From the NCBI GenBank assembly GCA_963712955.1, contig CAVQKF010000006.1, positions 248,001 to 312,000 of the forward strand: a stretch of DNA of 64,000 bases, in the 5' to 3' direction. Shown here in pieces: positions 1-8,966 of the stretch (positions are counted from its first letter, which is position 1; every line of letters begins with the position of its first letter). The notes beneath the pieces were generated by a model. The model worked only from the letters and a program-made list of their open reading frames with translations, did no database searches and had not been told where the DNA came from. This stretch comes from DATFVJ01 sp963712955. GTDB taxonomy: Bacteria; Actinomycetota; Actinomycetes; Streptosporangiales; Streptosporangiaceae. The translations under genes were made by a program, and so were the position numbers.

Positions 1-325
1 ATCGCAGGCGTGTCTACCAACCGGCTGAACGCCGTCCGGCCAGGCGCACCCGCGCCGCCCGCTGTCGGCCGGGAAACTCGGACGCCAGGTTTCAACGCTG
101 GCGACCGCTTTCAGCGTTAGCGACCGGTTAGGCCAGGGGCGCATGAGAACAGTGTTTGCAGAAACGCGATCACGGATAGTAAATAATTGCGTACGGAGCG
201 TGTGGATAATGCCGCCGAAGAAGGTGGCCCAAGGAAGGGAAGGCCGCTGGCAGGGGCCCGACGTCGCCGGAATGCTCGACTTCCGGGGGTGGCGCTCTCG
301 CCCGTTTCTGGGTGGGGATCTACTC
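1..325. other. upstream non-coding region
   Basis: No convincing gene is seen. Two imperfect direct copies of a 12 bp unit (CGCTGGCGACCG and CGTTAGCGACCG, about 98-123) lie 18 bp apart. An AT-rich patch at about 174-190 is the only promoter-like stretch ahead of the first gene. An open frame enters from 143, but its first 61 codons lack the character of the secreted protein that starts at 326. Confidence 0.3.
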
Positions 326-1105
326 ATGCGTAGGACGAGGTTTTTGGCCGCCGCGGGCTGCAGGTTCGCCATTACCGCGGTTCTTACCGTGGCTGCGGTC
401 GGCCTGGCCGGGACCACGATCGCGGCGCCGTCCGCGCTGCCGGGAACTCCGGCGTCCGCCGGGACCTCCGCCACGGCGCCGGAAGCCGCGGCATCGGCGC
501 GCATCTCCGCCACGGCGGCCTCCGGTATCCCAGCCGACGCCCGCAAGTCCGCTACCCCGGTGGGTAGTGCTCCAGACGGCGGCGCCGCGGCGGCGCCTGC
601 CATGCAAGCACCGTCCGGACCGGCTGCGCCGTCCGGGTCTGACCCGGGCACCACGGTGACGTTCACCGTCAACACAGGTTTTCTCACCATCAGCGTGCCG
701 GCGACCGCTGACCTCGGCTCGGCCTTGCCGGGCGAGCCGACCAGCGGCGCTCTGGGGGACGTGACGGTGACCGACGACCGTGCCGAGCTCGCCCCCACCT
801 GGACCGCGACAGTCATCTCGAGCGACCTCGCCAACACCAGCACCACTGGTGCGGCCGCGATCCCGGCTACCGACGTCAGCTATTGGTCCGGCACGGCCTC
901 CGCCACCACCGGCACCGGTACCTTCGCCCCGGGGCAGGCCACAGCCGGCGACGCGGTGCCCATAGATACCACCCAGACCGCGTTCAGCCTGACCGCCGGC
1001 GTGGGGAACAACTCCGCGACGTGGGACGCGACACTCATCCTGACGGTGCCCTGGTCGGCCGTGCCCGGTACCTACAGCGGGACCATCACCCATTCGGTGG
1101 CCTAG
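326..1105 (+). CDS. WxL-like secreted surface protein (copy 1)
   Basis: A 259-residue exported protein. The start at 326 is preceded by a purine-rich GGTGGGGAT. It opens with MRRTR and a hydrophobic stretch, then an Ala/Pro/Ser/Thr-rich linker (about residues 35-105) typical of wall-spanning regions. The C-terminal 140 residues form a Thr/Ser/Gly-rich beta domain of the kind found in actinobacterial WxL-like surface proteins, ending in a TYSGTITHSVA strand. The next gene, 16 bp downstream, encodes a DUF916-type partner; this is the usual pairing in which the partner is thought to anchor the complex to peptidoglycan. The frame is open from 143, so a longer N-terminus is formally possible but would put the signal peptide inside the protein. 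The biological role is unknown. Confidence 0.7.
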   Translation: MRRTRFLAAAGCRFAITAVLTVAAVGLAGTTIAAPSALPGTPASAGTSATAPEAAASARISATAASGIPADARKSATPVGSAPDGGAAAAPAMQAPSGPAAPSGSDPGTTVTFTVNTGFLTISVPATADLGSALPGEPTSGALGDVTVTDDRAELAPTWTATVISSDLANTSTTGAAAIPATDVSYWSGTASATTGTGTFAPGQATAGDAVPIDTTQTAFSLTAGVGNNSATWDATLILTVPWSAVPGTYSGTITHSVA

Positions 1106-1121
1106 ATCGCGAAGGAGGATC

Positions 1122-2150
1122 GTGCGCTTTCCGCTCAGCGCGCTCGTGTTGCTGGTCGCCGGAGTGCTGACTCCGGTTACCAGCGCGCTGGCCGCACCCG
1201 CACCTGCCTGGGCCGGGCCGGGGCCCGCCAGCCTCGGCATCCGGCTCGTCGACATCCCGCGTGTCCCAGGCCGCAGACTCCCGCGCATGGCGGTACATCA
1301 TCGATCACGTGCCGCCGGGTGCGGTCATCCGCCGCCGTGTCCTGGTGGACAACGAGAGCCCGGCGGTGGCGCACGTCACCGTGTACCCGGACGCGGCTAC
1401 CATCCGCGGCGGGTCTTTTGTGGGTGACGCCGGCCGCACCCGCAGCGAGCTGACCACCTGGATCAGCACCAGCCGCAAGGTGCTGACCCTGGGCCCGCTG
1501 GCAACAGCGATGGCCGCCGTGACGATCAGGGTGCCACGCGACGCCTCCCCCGGAGAGCGTTACGGCGTGATCTGGGCGCAGGAAAGCGCCCGCGTTCGCT
1601 GATGGCGGCCGGTCTCGCCATCACGGAGGTGAGCCGCGTCGGCATCCGGATGTACCTCTCAGTCGGCCCGGGCGGCTCGCCGCCGACAAATTTCACCATC
1701 GGTCGGGTGACCGCGGCGCGGCAGAAGGGCGGCGATCCCGTCGTCGTCGCGCGGGTGAGCAATACCGGCGGGCGGGCGGTTGACCTGAGCGGCCACCTGA
1801 AGCTGTCCGACGGCCCCGGAGGGGTCAGCGCCGGCCCGTTCCCGATCCAGTACGGGACCACTCTCGCGCCTGGCCAGACGGGCCAGGTCTGGACGATCCT
1901 CAGCAAACGGCTGCCGGACGGCCCGTGGCGCGCCATGATCGACCTGCAAAGCGACCTGACCGAGCGGCGGGCCTACGCCACCATCGACTTCGGTGGCCGC
2001 GCTCACATGGCTAACACAGCCGCCCTGCGCCACCTGGCCCTGGCGCTCATCCTCATCATCGTCGCCGGGCTCGCCGTCCTCGTGCGGCAGCGTCTCATGC
2101 GACGCGGTCGCCGATTGGAAACCGCCACGGAAGATCAGGCGTCAACCTGA
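1122..2150 (+). pseudogene. DUF916-type membrane-anchored partner (copy 1), frame broken twice
   Basis: A GTG start at 1122 follows a strong AAGGAGG site. The signal peptide (VRFPLSALVLLVAG) reads in one frame to about 1258. The body (YIIDHVPPGAVIRRRVLVDN) reads in a second frame to a TGA at 1600-1602. The rest reads in the first frame again from an ATG that overlaps that stop (TGATG). The joined product would be about 340 residues with two immunoglobulin-like domains, a C-terminal membrane helix (about 2035-2090) and a basic tail, as in DUF916/DUF3324 proteins. The shift at about 1258 needs an indel. The one at 1602 could be translational coupling of two half-proteins, but the paralogue at 3503 is continuous there. 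An indel or decay is therefore more likely. Confidence 0.65.
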
Positions 2151-2519
2151 CGGGTTCCCGGGCCCGCCACACACCAGCGACAGGACGCGAGCAGCCAAAG
2201 CGGCGGTTGACGCATCCGATCGGGTGTGCGAGCCCGCTGCCACACAGTCATCCATGGAGTGACTGCGTGGCAACGGACCTTCGGGGTCGAACCGCGATCC
2301 AAGCACGTTACGCTCGACCACGATCACTCCGGGTATCCCGCCCTCGGCGGCGCGCTGGGTGGCCAGGCGGATGTCAACCAGGGTCGCGCCGTCGGTTAGC
2401 TCCCTGAACGCCTGCCGCGTTGTCAGCCGCCCAAGGCGCCCTCGTCGGCCTAAACGGTCTGCTTCTGGGCGCCGAACATTTACCTTGACTGCGGTTTGTA
2501 ACGTAGCGTGTTTGGACAA
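2142..2519 (-). pseudogene. rhodanese-like domain fragment
   Basis: A minus-strand frame between the two surface-protein pairs. It contains LTTRQAFRELTDGATLVDIR followed by RAAEGGIPGVIVVERNVLGS, the N-terminal half of the actinobacterial rhodanese-like family (LVDIR is the first conserved strand). After RFDPEG the similarity stops and the frame runs into unrelated sequence, so the catalytic cysteine loop is missing. It cannot be an active sulfurtransferase. It is probably a relic of a gene deleted when the neighbouring repeats formed. Confidence 0.5.
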
Positions 2520-2591
2520 TTACTCATCGTTGACAATGAGCTCGCGATCTTGCAGTATCTGCTGTGGGCGCGACCAACATCGGGGGGACCG

Positions 2592-3496
2592 ATGCGAAGA
2601 ATGTCCGATAAACCGCCTGCGATGCGGGGGAGTCATCGCAGGCCCGTCCTCACCGGCCTCGGCGTCGTCGCGGTTAGCGTCGCGGTCGCCGCCCTGAGCC
2701 CTCCGGGCCTGGCGCTGGCCTCGCCGAATCCCGGCACGGGGACGACGGCCAACGGCCCATCCACTACTTCATCCGCGCCCGCCGCGCCGGCGGCACACGC
2801 CGCGCCCGCAGCGCCGCCGCTGTCAGTGCCGACGCGCACAATCCGGCCGCCCGCAGCGGCAGCCGCGCCCACGACGCCAGGCAGGCGTCGCCAACCCGAA
2901 TCTCAATGGCCCGGTCGCCCCGGGCGCCATTGGCACTCCAGACGGGAGCACGGTCCTCGATACGGACGTCGCCCAGGCCATCGCCCTCATCGACAACACA
3001 CCGGACTTCACCCTGACCGGCAATATCGGTGACAGCCCCGCAAGTTCCTGCTGCGGTGAACCTGACGGTGCTCACCAACCCGCCCTCGGCTACAACGTGA
3101 CCGTGACGCCCGTAGCGCCCACGTCGACCACGGTGCCGTCGGCCCCGTCGGCAACCCCGACACGCAGTCTCCAACCTCGTCTCATTGACGCTGACGCCAG
3201 CTAACGCCGACGTGATCCCGGTGGGCGACATCTCAGTCGAGGAGACCCCCGGGGCCACCTGCGACCCACTTGGGCACGGCCACCTCGCCCACCTACGCCG
3301 CTTCGACGAACGGGGCCAGCACGGTGTACAGCCAGAGTGGGCCCTCGGCGAGCGCGGGCGACACGCTCACCAACGACTACGAGTACAGCACGCCGATCCC
3401 GGCCGTGGCCCCTGACACCTACACGGTCCAGCTCGACTATATCGCCGCGACCAACTTGACGTGACGCTGGGGACGGCGTACGGCAACCAGAAGTGA
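2592..3496 (+). pseudogene. WxL-like secreted surface protein (copy 2), multiply frameshifted
   Basis: It begins MRRMSDKPPAMRGSHRRP with a membrane helix (VLTGLGVVAVSVAVAAL), then an Ala/Pro linker in the same frame to about 2860. Recognisable domain sequence then continues in other frames: GAIGTPDGSTVLDTDVAQAI (about 2925-2990), NVTVTPVAP (about 3095), LTLTPANADVIPVGDISVEE (3185-3245), GDTLTNDYEYSTPIPAVAPD (3358-3417), and finally VTLGTAYGNQK with a stop at 3494-3496. At least four or five indels are needed to join them. The order and the tail match copy 1. The next gene begins 6 bp later, so the pair arrangement is kept. Either this is a decayed gene or the stretch is badly sequenced. Confidence 0.6.
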
Positions 3497-3502
3497 GGAC
3501 AT

Positions 3503-4556
3503 GTGCGTAACCGTCCGAAGCCTCTGTGGGGAGGCTGCCTCCGCAGCGGAGGCGGCCTCCCCGTGGTCGCGCGGCTCCTGTTGCTCGTCGGGGCCCTGAG
3601 CGCTGCGGCTGTCGCCGCCGTTCCCGCCGCCGCGGCCCCGGCGCCCGTCAATCCCGGGATCCCCCAGCTCCCGGGCGTCGGCATGCTGATCAGCCCGGCC
3701 CACTTGACCGTGGCGGCCAGCCAGGTAGCCAAGGTTCAGCGGCTGGAGATCGAGAACAGGGGGAGCGCCCGGCTGGACCTAAACACCCAGCTGGAGGGCG
3801 TGTCCCAGCGTGCCGACGGGTCGACCCTGGTGGAGCCGAACGCTCCGTATTCGGCGGTCAACTGGGTCACGGTCATGCCGGACCACTTCGAGGTCAGGAC
3901 GCGCACCCGGCGGTACGTTCAGGTCCGCTTCCGCGTGCCGCCGGACGCCGAGCCCGGTGACCACAATGTCGCGATCGTTTTCATGGAGCCCCCCGTCGCC
4001 GCGAAGACGAGCAACAACCACGGCGGGCGACGAAGCAGCATGCGCATCGCGGAAGGAATAGGCGTACCGGCCCTCATCACGGTGCCCGGTCCCGTGATCG
4101 ACGACGTGAGCCTCACCCGCCTCAAGGCGCCGGGATTCTCGGCCGGCGGCCCCATACCGCTCGCCGCGAGGATACGTGAATCCGGCGACGTCCATCACAG
4201 CTTCACGACTGCCCGGGACCGTCTGGTGGCAACGGCTGGTGGTGCGAAGATTTTGTTCCCCGCAGCCGTCGTGCTGCGGGGCTCAACCATTACCCTCACT
4301 ACCAAATGGAAAGACCCTCCGCTCATCTGCGTCTGCCACGTCAGGACGGCCGTCGTGACGGACGGCCACCGCAGCGTCGCCACCGCGACCGTCGTCATTT
4401 TCCCCGTGGTGCGGGCCCTCATCGCGCATCGGCGTGCTCGTCGCGCTGGTGCTTGCCTTCCTGCTCTTCCGTCGTCACCAGCGCCGCAGGCTGACGGCCG
4501 CCTACGAGGCCGGCCGTCAGGACGGCGTTCTCAATGACGATGCCCCGTCCGGCTGA
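3503..4556 (+). pseudogene. DUF916-type membrane-anchored partner (copy 2), 3' frameshift
   Basis: A GTG start at 3503 follows GAGGA. There is a signal peptide (residues 20-48), then NPGIPQLPGVGMLISPAHLT and about 250 residues of Ig-like sequence typical of the family (RTRRYVQVRFRVPPDAEPGD). The continuous frame ends at 4537 in low-quality sequence. One indel near 4425 (CTCATCGCGCATCGGC) instead opens a classic C-terminal anchor, IGVLVALVLAFLLFRRHQRR, followed by LTAAYEAGRQDGVLNDDAPSG and a stop at 4554-4556. The helix and basic stop-transfer tail are expected for this family, so the 4556 end is preferred. It pairs with copy 2 of the secreted protein. Confidence 0.7.
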
Positions 4557-4689
4557 GTCCGCCCCATAAGGGGATGTCCCGGCCGAGGCGACGCCGCCCC
4601 GCTTGGCCGCCCGGCCATCCTGTCGGCCCCACCGGCGGTTGTGGCCGCGCACACCCGGCCAAGACGTGCCGCGTCAGCGTTGTGCGTCG

Positions 4690-5178
4690 CTAGTCGATGT
4701 GCGGAAGGCCGCGACCGTCAAGCCCGTGGGCGATACGTCGCCGGATCGAGGGATGAATGTCGTACTCATCCAAGCTTGCCGACGCCACCCAGGCGATTTC
4801 GGACGCCTCGTCGGTGGTGGTGAGATGCCCGCCGATCTGGCGGGCGGTGAAGCAGACGTTTACGGGCTGCCGTACCTCACCGTCGGCGTAGGCGATCACG
4901 TGGCCGGGGTCACTGAACACCCCGGCCAGGCCAGTGATCTCCACATCCAGGCCGGTTTCCTCCCGGCATTCCCGCACCGCGCACTGCGTCAGTGTCTCGT
5001 TCCTCTTGAGGCTGCCCGTGGGGATCGTCCACCGCCCGGAGTCGGGCCGCTGCAACAGCAGCAGGTCGCCACGGCTGTTGCGGACGATCACGCTCGCGGA
5101 CGGCTTGCGGCTGGTCGGCTTCGGCGCATCCGGGTCATGCCAGTAGTCCACGCGCCGCGCTTTCTTCGCGGCGCTCAC
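4690..5178 (-). CDS. NUDIX hydrolase
   Basis: A 162-residue NUDIX-fold protein with a complete Nudix box: GSLKRNETLTQCAVRECREE followed by TGLDVE (residues about 76-101) provides the Gly, the first Glu, Arg-Glu and Glu-Glu positions that bind Mg2+. Such enzymes cleave a nucleoside diphosphate linked to another moiety; the substrate cannot be read from sequence. The start overlaps the stop of the upstream XRE gene by 4 bp (ATGA). The two are therefore translationally coupled, and the regulator probably controls this enzyme or senses a related metabolite. The frame is intact. Confidence 0.85.
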   Translation of the reverse strand: MSAAKKARRVDYWHDPDAPKPTSRKPSASVIVRNSRGDLLLLQRPDSGRWTIPTGSLKRNETLTQCAVRECREETGLDVEITGLAGVFSDPGHVIAYADGEVRQPVNVCFTARQIGGHLTTTDEASEIAWVASASLDEYDIHPSIRRRIAHGLDGRGLPHID

Positions 5179-5921
5179 GATCCCGCCTGCCCTGGCTGGC
5201 CGTCGAGCGGACGCGCCGACGCCCAGACCCGTTCGAACGACTCAAGGTAGGTGTTGAAGTACGCGCCATCGACGCGCCGTAGGTGCATGATCGGCGTGTA
5301 GGCAGCGAGCAGGCCGTACACGTGGGTGTTGACCAGCATGTCGTCATCGAACCGGTAGATCGAGTTGTACAGCGGAGTGTCATGCAGCCGGATCTCCGCC
5401 ACGCCCACGAGCGTTTTGTAGTAAGCCAGCACGGCCGCGACCCGCCCAGCCACGCCGCCGCCGATCTTATGCTCGGCGTCGCGGGCGGCTAGCTGCGCGC
5501 CCGCAGGATCGCCCAGCAGCAGCCGTAGCCGCACACCCGCCTTAGCCCGGTCAGCAAGCAATAACACCCAGTCTGGATGATCCTCGGTCAGGAATAGCCC
5601 CGCGAACGCCAGCACGTCCACGTTGCGGCCGGTTTGCCTGAGCAGTTCGATCCAGAGGTGGCGTGGCACATCTGCCCGCCGAGGATAGGTTGCGATCAGT
5701 TCCGCTCCCTTGAGCGCAGCATGATCAACCGCGCCGGGCCACAGATAGCTCTCGTCCTCTTGCAAGATCGCGGCTACCCGGTAGCGGGTACGCGGGTAGG
5801 GCGTCACATCCCCATGAAGCCAGCGCTCGACCGTCTTCGTGGACACCTGGGCGGCCTGGGCGAGTGTTTCCGTGTGCAGGCCGGCACGCAGCATGCTGCG
5901 GCGCAGCCGCTCATTAACCAT
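5175..5921 (-). CDS. XRE-type regulator with C-terminal effector domain (DUF5919-like)
   Basis: A 248-residue protein starting MVNERLRRSMLRAGLHTETL. This start has AAGGA 7 bp upstream; a longer frame from 5939 lacks a good site. Residues 1-55 form a helix-turn-helix (LAQAAQVSTKTVERWLHGDV). The C-terminal 170 residues include VDVLAFAGLFLTEDHPDWV and RLRLLLGDP, and resemble the phospholipase-D-like or DUF5919 sensory domains fused to actinomycete XRE proteins, without clear HKD catalytic motifs. It is the first gene of an operon with the NUDIX hydrolase. Repeats of GATGTC just upstream (5942-5987) are candidate autoregulatory sites. Confidence 0.75.
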   Translation of the reverse strand: MVNERLRRSMLRAGLHTETLAQAAQVSTKTVERWLHGDVTPYPRTRYRVAAILQEDESYLWPGAVDHAALKGAELIATYPRRADVPRHLWIELLRQTGRNVDVLAFAGLFLTEDHPDWVLLLADRAKAGVRLRLLLGDPAGAQLAARDAEHKIGGGVAGRVAAVLAYYKTLVGVAEIRLHDTPLYNSIYRFDDDMLVNTHVYGLLAAYTPIMHLRRVDGAYFNTYLESFERVWASARPLDGQPGQAGS

Positions 5922-5941
5922 GGTTCGATCCTTGCACAACG

Positions 5942-5987
5942 AGACATCTAGTGACAGTCCTCGTCCATCAAGATGTCAAAAGATGTC
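5942..5987. promoter_or_regulatory. GATGTC repeat cluster, candidate operator
   Basis: AGACATCT (5942-5949) is the inverse of two AGATGTC copies at 5971-5977 and 5981-5987. The two direct copies are 10 bp apart, which is one helical turn. The cluster starts 21 bp upstream of the XRE start codon, a usual position for an autoregulator operator. No footprint is known; this is inferred from symmetry and position. Confidence 0.35.
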
Positions 5988-6354
5988 GAACTGTGTCGTC
6001 GCGACGGGGCATCGGGGAGGTGTGAACTTCCCGCTATCAACCTGTCACATCAAGCCAGCGACGGAGACGGGATTGTCAGCGATTATGTCCAAGCCTTTCG
6101 GTTTCACGCGCCTGGTCAAGTCCTTGCCGGCCCGGCGTGAAATGACAATTTGTGCTGTTCTGTTGCGGTTGTCCGGTCAGTCGTTCCGCGTGGGCACGGC
6201 GCCGAGACGATGACACGCTTCCCGGCGAGGTAACACATTCAGTGACGATTTCCCCCAGCCCGAACGGTTCAGACCATGCCTCACCCTCCCGCACCCTCGC
6301 GGTGCGAGGTTCCCTTACCGTCCCAGGACCAGCAAAGTATGAACATGACCGGCC
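5988..6354. other. divergent intergenic region
   Basis: This stretch separates the minus-strand XRE-NUDIX operon from the plus-strand ATPase gene. No gene is supported in it. It must hold promoters for one or both transcription units, but no clear -35/-10 pair stands out. Confidence 0.4.
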
Positions 6355-6765
6355 ATGAATGGCCACTCCGGAGTTCTCTCGTGCTTTTGTGGCGCACTGC
6401 CCACTGCCGTCCCGTGCACGCGGCTGCATGCGAAACAACTGCTGTGGGAATGGGGCATAACGGAATTGAGCGAAAGCGTCGAGCTGGTGGTCTCGGAACT
6501 GACCACCAATGCTATCGCTGCGTCGCGGTCGCTCGACTGGATCTGCCCGGTACGGCTGTGGCTGCTCTCGGACACGAGGCAAGTTCTGATTCTGGTCTGG
6601 GATGCCCACCCAGATCCACCCGTGCGTATAGACCCAGAGCGAGACGCGGAGCGCGGCCGGGGGCTGATGCTAAATTTAGTCGACGCCATTAGCAGATCCT
6701 GGGACTGGTACACCGTTCCGGACACGACCCAAGGAAAAGTGGTATGGGCGTTGTGCGAGTCGTAG
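6355..6765 (+). CDS. RsbW/SpoIIAB-like ATP-binding regulatory protein
   Basis: A 136-residue HATPase_c-type protein of the small anti-sigma/regulatory kinase family common in actinomycetes. The N-box is VELVVSELTTNAIAAS (residues about 44-59, with the catalytic Glu and the Mg-binding Asn). The G1 region VWDAHPDPP holds the Asp, and GRGLMLNLVD is the G2-like loop. Such proteins bind ATP and may phosphorylate or sequester a regulatory partner. The gene overlaps the following XRE gene by 22 bp, the standard arrangement for this pair in actinomycetes. Confidence 0.8.
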   Translation: MNGHSGVLSCFCGALPTAVPCTRLHAKQLLWEWGITELSESVELVVSELTTNAIAASRSLDWICPVRLWLLSDTRQVLILVWDAHPDPPVRIDPERDAERGRGLMLNLVDAISRSWDWYTVPDTTQGKVVWALCES

Positions 6766-7010
6766 ACCCCCGGGTCGCCGCATGGCTGAGGTCTGGGCGT
6801 GCCGCGCGCGGCTGGAGTGTGCGCGAGATGGCCCAGCAGATCATCTCAGCCGCCAGCGATGTGGGTCAGCTTGACGGATCCGGAAAGCTCGATCCCGTTT
6901 CAGTCGTCCGGCTCCTCTACCGCTGGGAAGCGGGAAAGTGCAACATCTCCCCGAAGTACCGCGATCTCTGTCAGCGTGCATTCGCCCAGCCTCATGCCAT
7001 GCCCCGGTAA
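6744..7010 (+). CDS. small helix-turn-helix (XRE-like) protein
   Basis: An 88-residue protein that starts inside the end of the ATPase gene. Its sequence WLRSGRAARGWSVREMAQQI has the opening helices of an XRE domain; the region before YRWEAGKCNISPKYRDLC contains the second helix pair and the terminal W-E-x-G-K typical of the fold. The length suggests a stand-alone DNA-binding domain. It is probably co-translated with the ATPase and may be the partner through which that protein acts. That is an inference from gene order only. Confidence 0.65.
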   Translation: MGVVRVVDPRVAAWLRSGRAARGWSVREMAQQIISAASDVGQLDGSGKLDPVSVVRLLYRWEAGKCNISPKYRDLCQRAFAQPHAMPR

Positions 7011-7571
7011 CCCACCGCTGGCCAACCGTTACGGTGGGGCGGGCCGGAAGTACTCCAGCTTGAACCGGACTCCAGGCCGCCGACGCGCTCGTCGCCGGGC
7101 AGCGCACAGCAGAAATCTCCGGGCGGGCGCCTTGACCATCCCTTCCGCCATTCCGCCATGGTGAAGGTGGGGCCCCGCTGGGGATCTGCCGGAGATCGGT
7201 ATCGTTCGATCCAGGCTGCTTGTCAGCGGTAGTGGTCGGCGCCTGCCCGCGACTGGTTCCTCCAGCACCTGGGCTTGTCGGGGTAGCGGCTCGCGGCGCA
7301 CACTTGGGATCAGATGGCGAGCAGAGGTCGGCTTCCAGCAGTTGTCACGCTGCCAATCTCGGCGGCCGCGGGCGAACACCCGTAGACCAAGTTGGTGCAG
7401 CAGGTCATGCTGGGTCACGGCGAGGCCTTCTCGTTCCCAGGGCCTGTGCGGTCAGGACGAAGAATCCGTGGCTGTTCTCGGTCAGTGGGGCTGTGCCGGA
7501 TCTCGCCAGATCTCGGGGCTGGAGACAGCGCCGCTCGGCGTTGCGCTGACCACATTCGAGGGGAGGATCTG
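7011..7571. other. 560 bp without a supported gene
   Basis: Several overlapping frames exist on both strands, but none shows a recognisable domain, a start with a ribosome site, or consistent codon use. A minus-strand frame at 7029-7418 (MTQHDLLHQLGLRVFARGRR) could be a degraded mobile-element protein, but I cannot support it. The strong AGGGGAGG site for the next gene lies at 7559-7566. Confidence 0.4.
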
Positions 7572-8384
7572 ATGGCGCTGCTCACGGTCAATGGCACTGA
7601 GCTCTACTACGAGCTGCGCGGCGGCGGGCCGCCGGTGCTGCTCGTCATGGGCTTCACCGGCGACGGCGGGAACTTCGAGACGCTGGCCGACATGCTTGCC
7701 GACGAGTTCACCGTCATTTGCTATGACCGGCGCGGAAACGGGCGCAGTCCCCGCCCGGCCGGTTGGGCGACGACCTCCCCGGAGGAACAGGCCGACGACG
7801 CGGCCGCGTTGCTGACCGCCCTTGGTCTTGCGCCTGCCGCGGTCTATGGCAGCAGCGCCGGCGCGACCTTCGCCCTGTGCCTGCTGATCCGCAATCCCGA
7901 AGTCGTCCGCGGCGCGGTCCTGCACGAGCCGGCGCTGGTGCGGCTGTTTGACGATCCGGGCGCGCGCGGGGCGGTCACGGCGGTTGTCCGAGAGGGCATG
8001 GAGGCTGGCGGGCCCCCGGTGGCATTGGAGCGGCTCTTCTGTTGGGTGGCTGGAGATGCTAACTGGGAACGGCTCCAGCCCGCACTTCGGGAGCGCATGC
8101 GGGCAACGGCCGAGACCTTCTTCGGGGTCGAGCTGGGGAGCTATGAGGGGTTCCTGCCGGATGATGGGATGTTGGCGGCCATTGCCGTCCCGGTCATGGT
8201 GCTGGTAAGCGAGCAAACGCACGCCGTCTACGGGCAGGCGGCCGGGCGGCTTGCCCAGCGCCTGGGGGTCGAGGTCACGCACACGCCCGGTACCCACATG
8301 GCCTACCACGACCACCCGCACGAGCTCGCGGAGACCATCCGGCCGTTCCTTCGCCAGCTCAGCAGGATCGCTGTCTCCCAGTGA
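7572..8384 (+). CDS. alpha/beta hydrolase
   Basis: A 270-residue alpha/beta-fold hydrolase. The start at 7572 is set by AGGGGAGG 6 bp upstream; the frame is open further but with no site. Landmarks are VLLVMGFTGDGGNFE (oxyanion region), CYDRRGNGRSPRP, the nucleophile elbow YGSSAGATF (Ser about residue 96), and the catalytic His near the end in HTPGTHMAYHDHP. An acid residue is expected before MVLVSEQTHAVYG. The length and motifs fit the common soluble esterase/haloperoxidase-like group. The substrate is unknown. It is monocistronic, with decayed UTRA sequence downstream. Confidence 0.85.
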   Translation: MALLTVNGTELYYELRGGGPPVLLVMGFTGDGGNFETLADMLADEFTVICYDRRGNGRSPRPAGWATTSPEEQADDAAALLTALGLAPAAVYGSSAGATFALCLLIRNPEVVRGAVLHEPALVRLFDDPGARGAVTAVVREGMEAGGPPVALERLFCWVAGDANWERLQPALRERMRATAETFFGVELGSYEGFLPDDGMLAAIAVPVMVLVSEQTHAVYGQAAGRLAQRLGVEVTHTPGTHMAYHDHPHELAETIRPFLRQLSRIAVSQ

Positions 8385-8429
8385 GGCTCCGCCTCGGACC
8401 GCCGAGGTGAGTGGTTCCGCGGGCACGAT

Positions 8430-8670
8430 CGTGCACGCCCATCGGCCAGCACATCATCCGCGCCGAAGAAGCCGTCACCGCCCGGCCCGTCCTCGCCACC
8501 GAGGCCAGCCGCCTGGGCATCGCCCTCGGTGCTGTCGTCCTGGCCGTCGCCCGTACCTACGCCACCGCTGATCGGCCGGTCGAAGCGCCGACATCGTGAT
8601 CAAGCACACGATCGCCGAATTGCGGGCCGCGCTGGAAGCCACCCAGAACCTCGCCCCCGGGCGGCAGTAA
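8430..8670 (+). pseudogene. GntR-family UTRA domain fragment
   Basis: Translates as HIIRAEEAVTARPVLATEAS followed by RLGIALGAVVLAVARTYATADRP and, after a one-base shift, ADIVIKHTIAELRAALEATQ to a stop at 8668-8670. The first part matches the effector-binding UTRA domain of the remnant at 18843-19442 (HRITRAEEAVTARPALAEEA). The winged-helix domain is absent, and the tail differs from the usual ADIVIPAERWALVYQIPIG. This is one of four UTRA pieces in the window. Confidence 0.5.
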
Positions 8671-8966
8671 GACACCGTGCGGTTGGGTCTCCCCACTTTC
8701 AAGTCGCGCTTGGAAGTGTCCCGCCCGCGCGGAGGCAGTCTGGCTTACGGGCACCTGGGCGCCCGCAGCCTCACGTGCCAGCCGGACCGAAGCCGGACCG
8801 CCCGTGGGCGTTCAGCGTGGCGGGCCGGGACTGGTATTCGCGATCTCCCGATGAGGTGACCGCAGCGCTGGACCGCCTGCTCAGTCTGAGATCAGGCTCC
8901 TTGATCACAACCGGTCCAAGCAATGAGATGCCGGTTCTCCACCTGATGCTGCCATAGTCTCGCCAC

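Noticed and set aside
320..1288. A 322-residue minus-strand frame opposite the first surface protein
   Set aside because: Arg/Gly-rich antisense of a GC-rich gene; no start signal and no recognisable motif.
7029..7418. 129-residue minus-strand frame before the hydrolase
   Set aside because: No recognisable domain, poor composition and no ribosome site.
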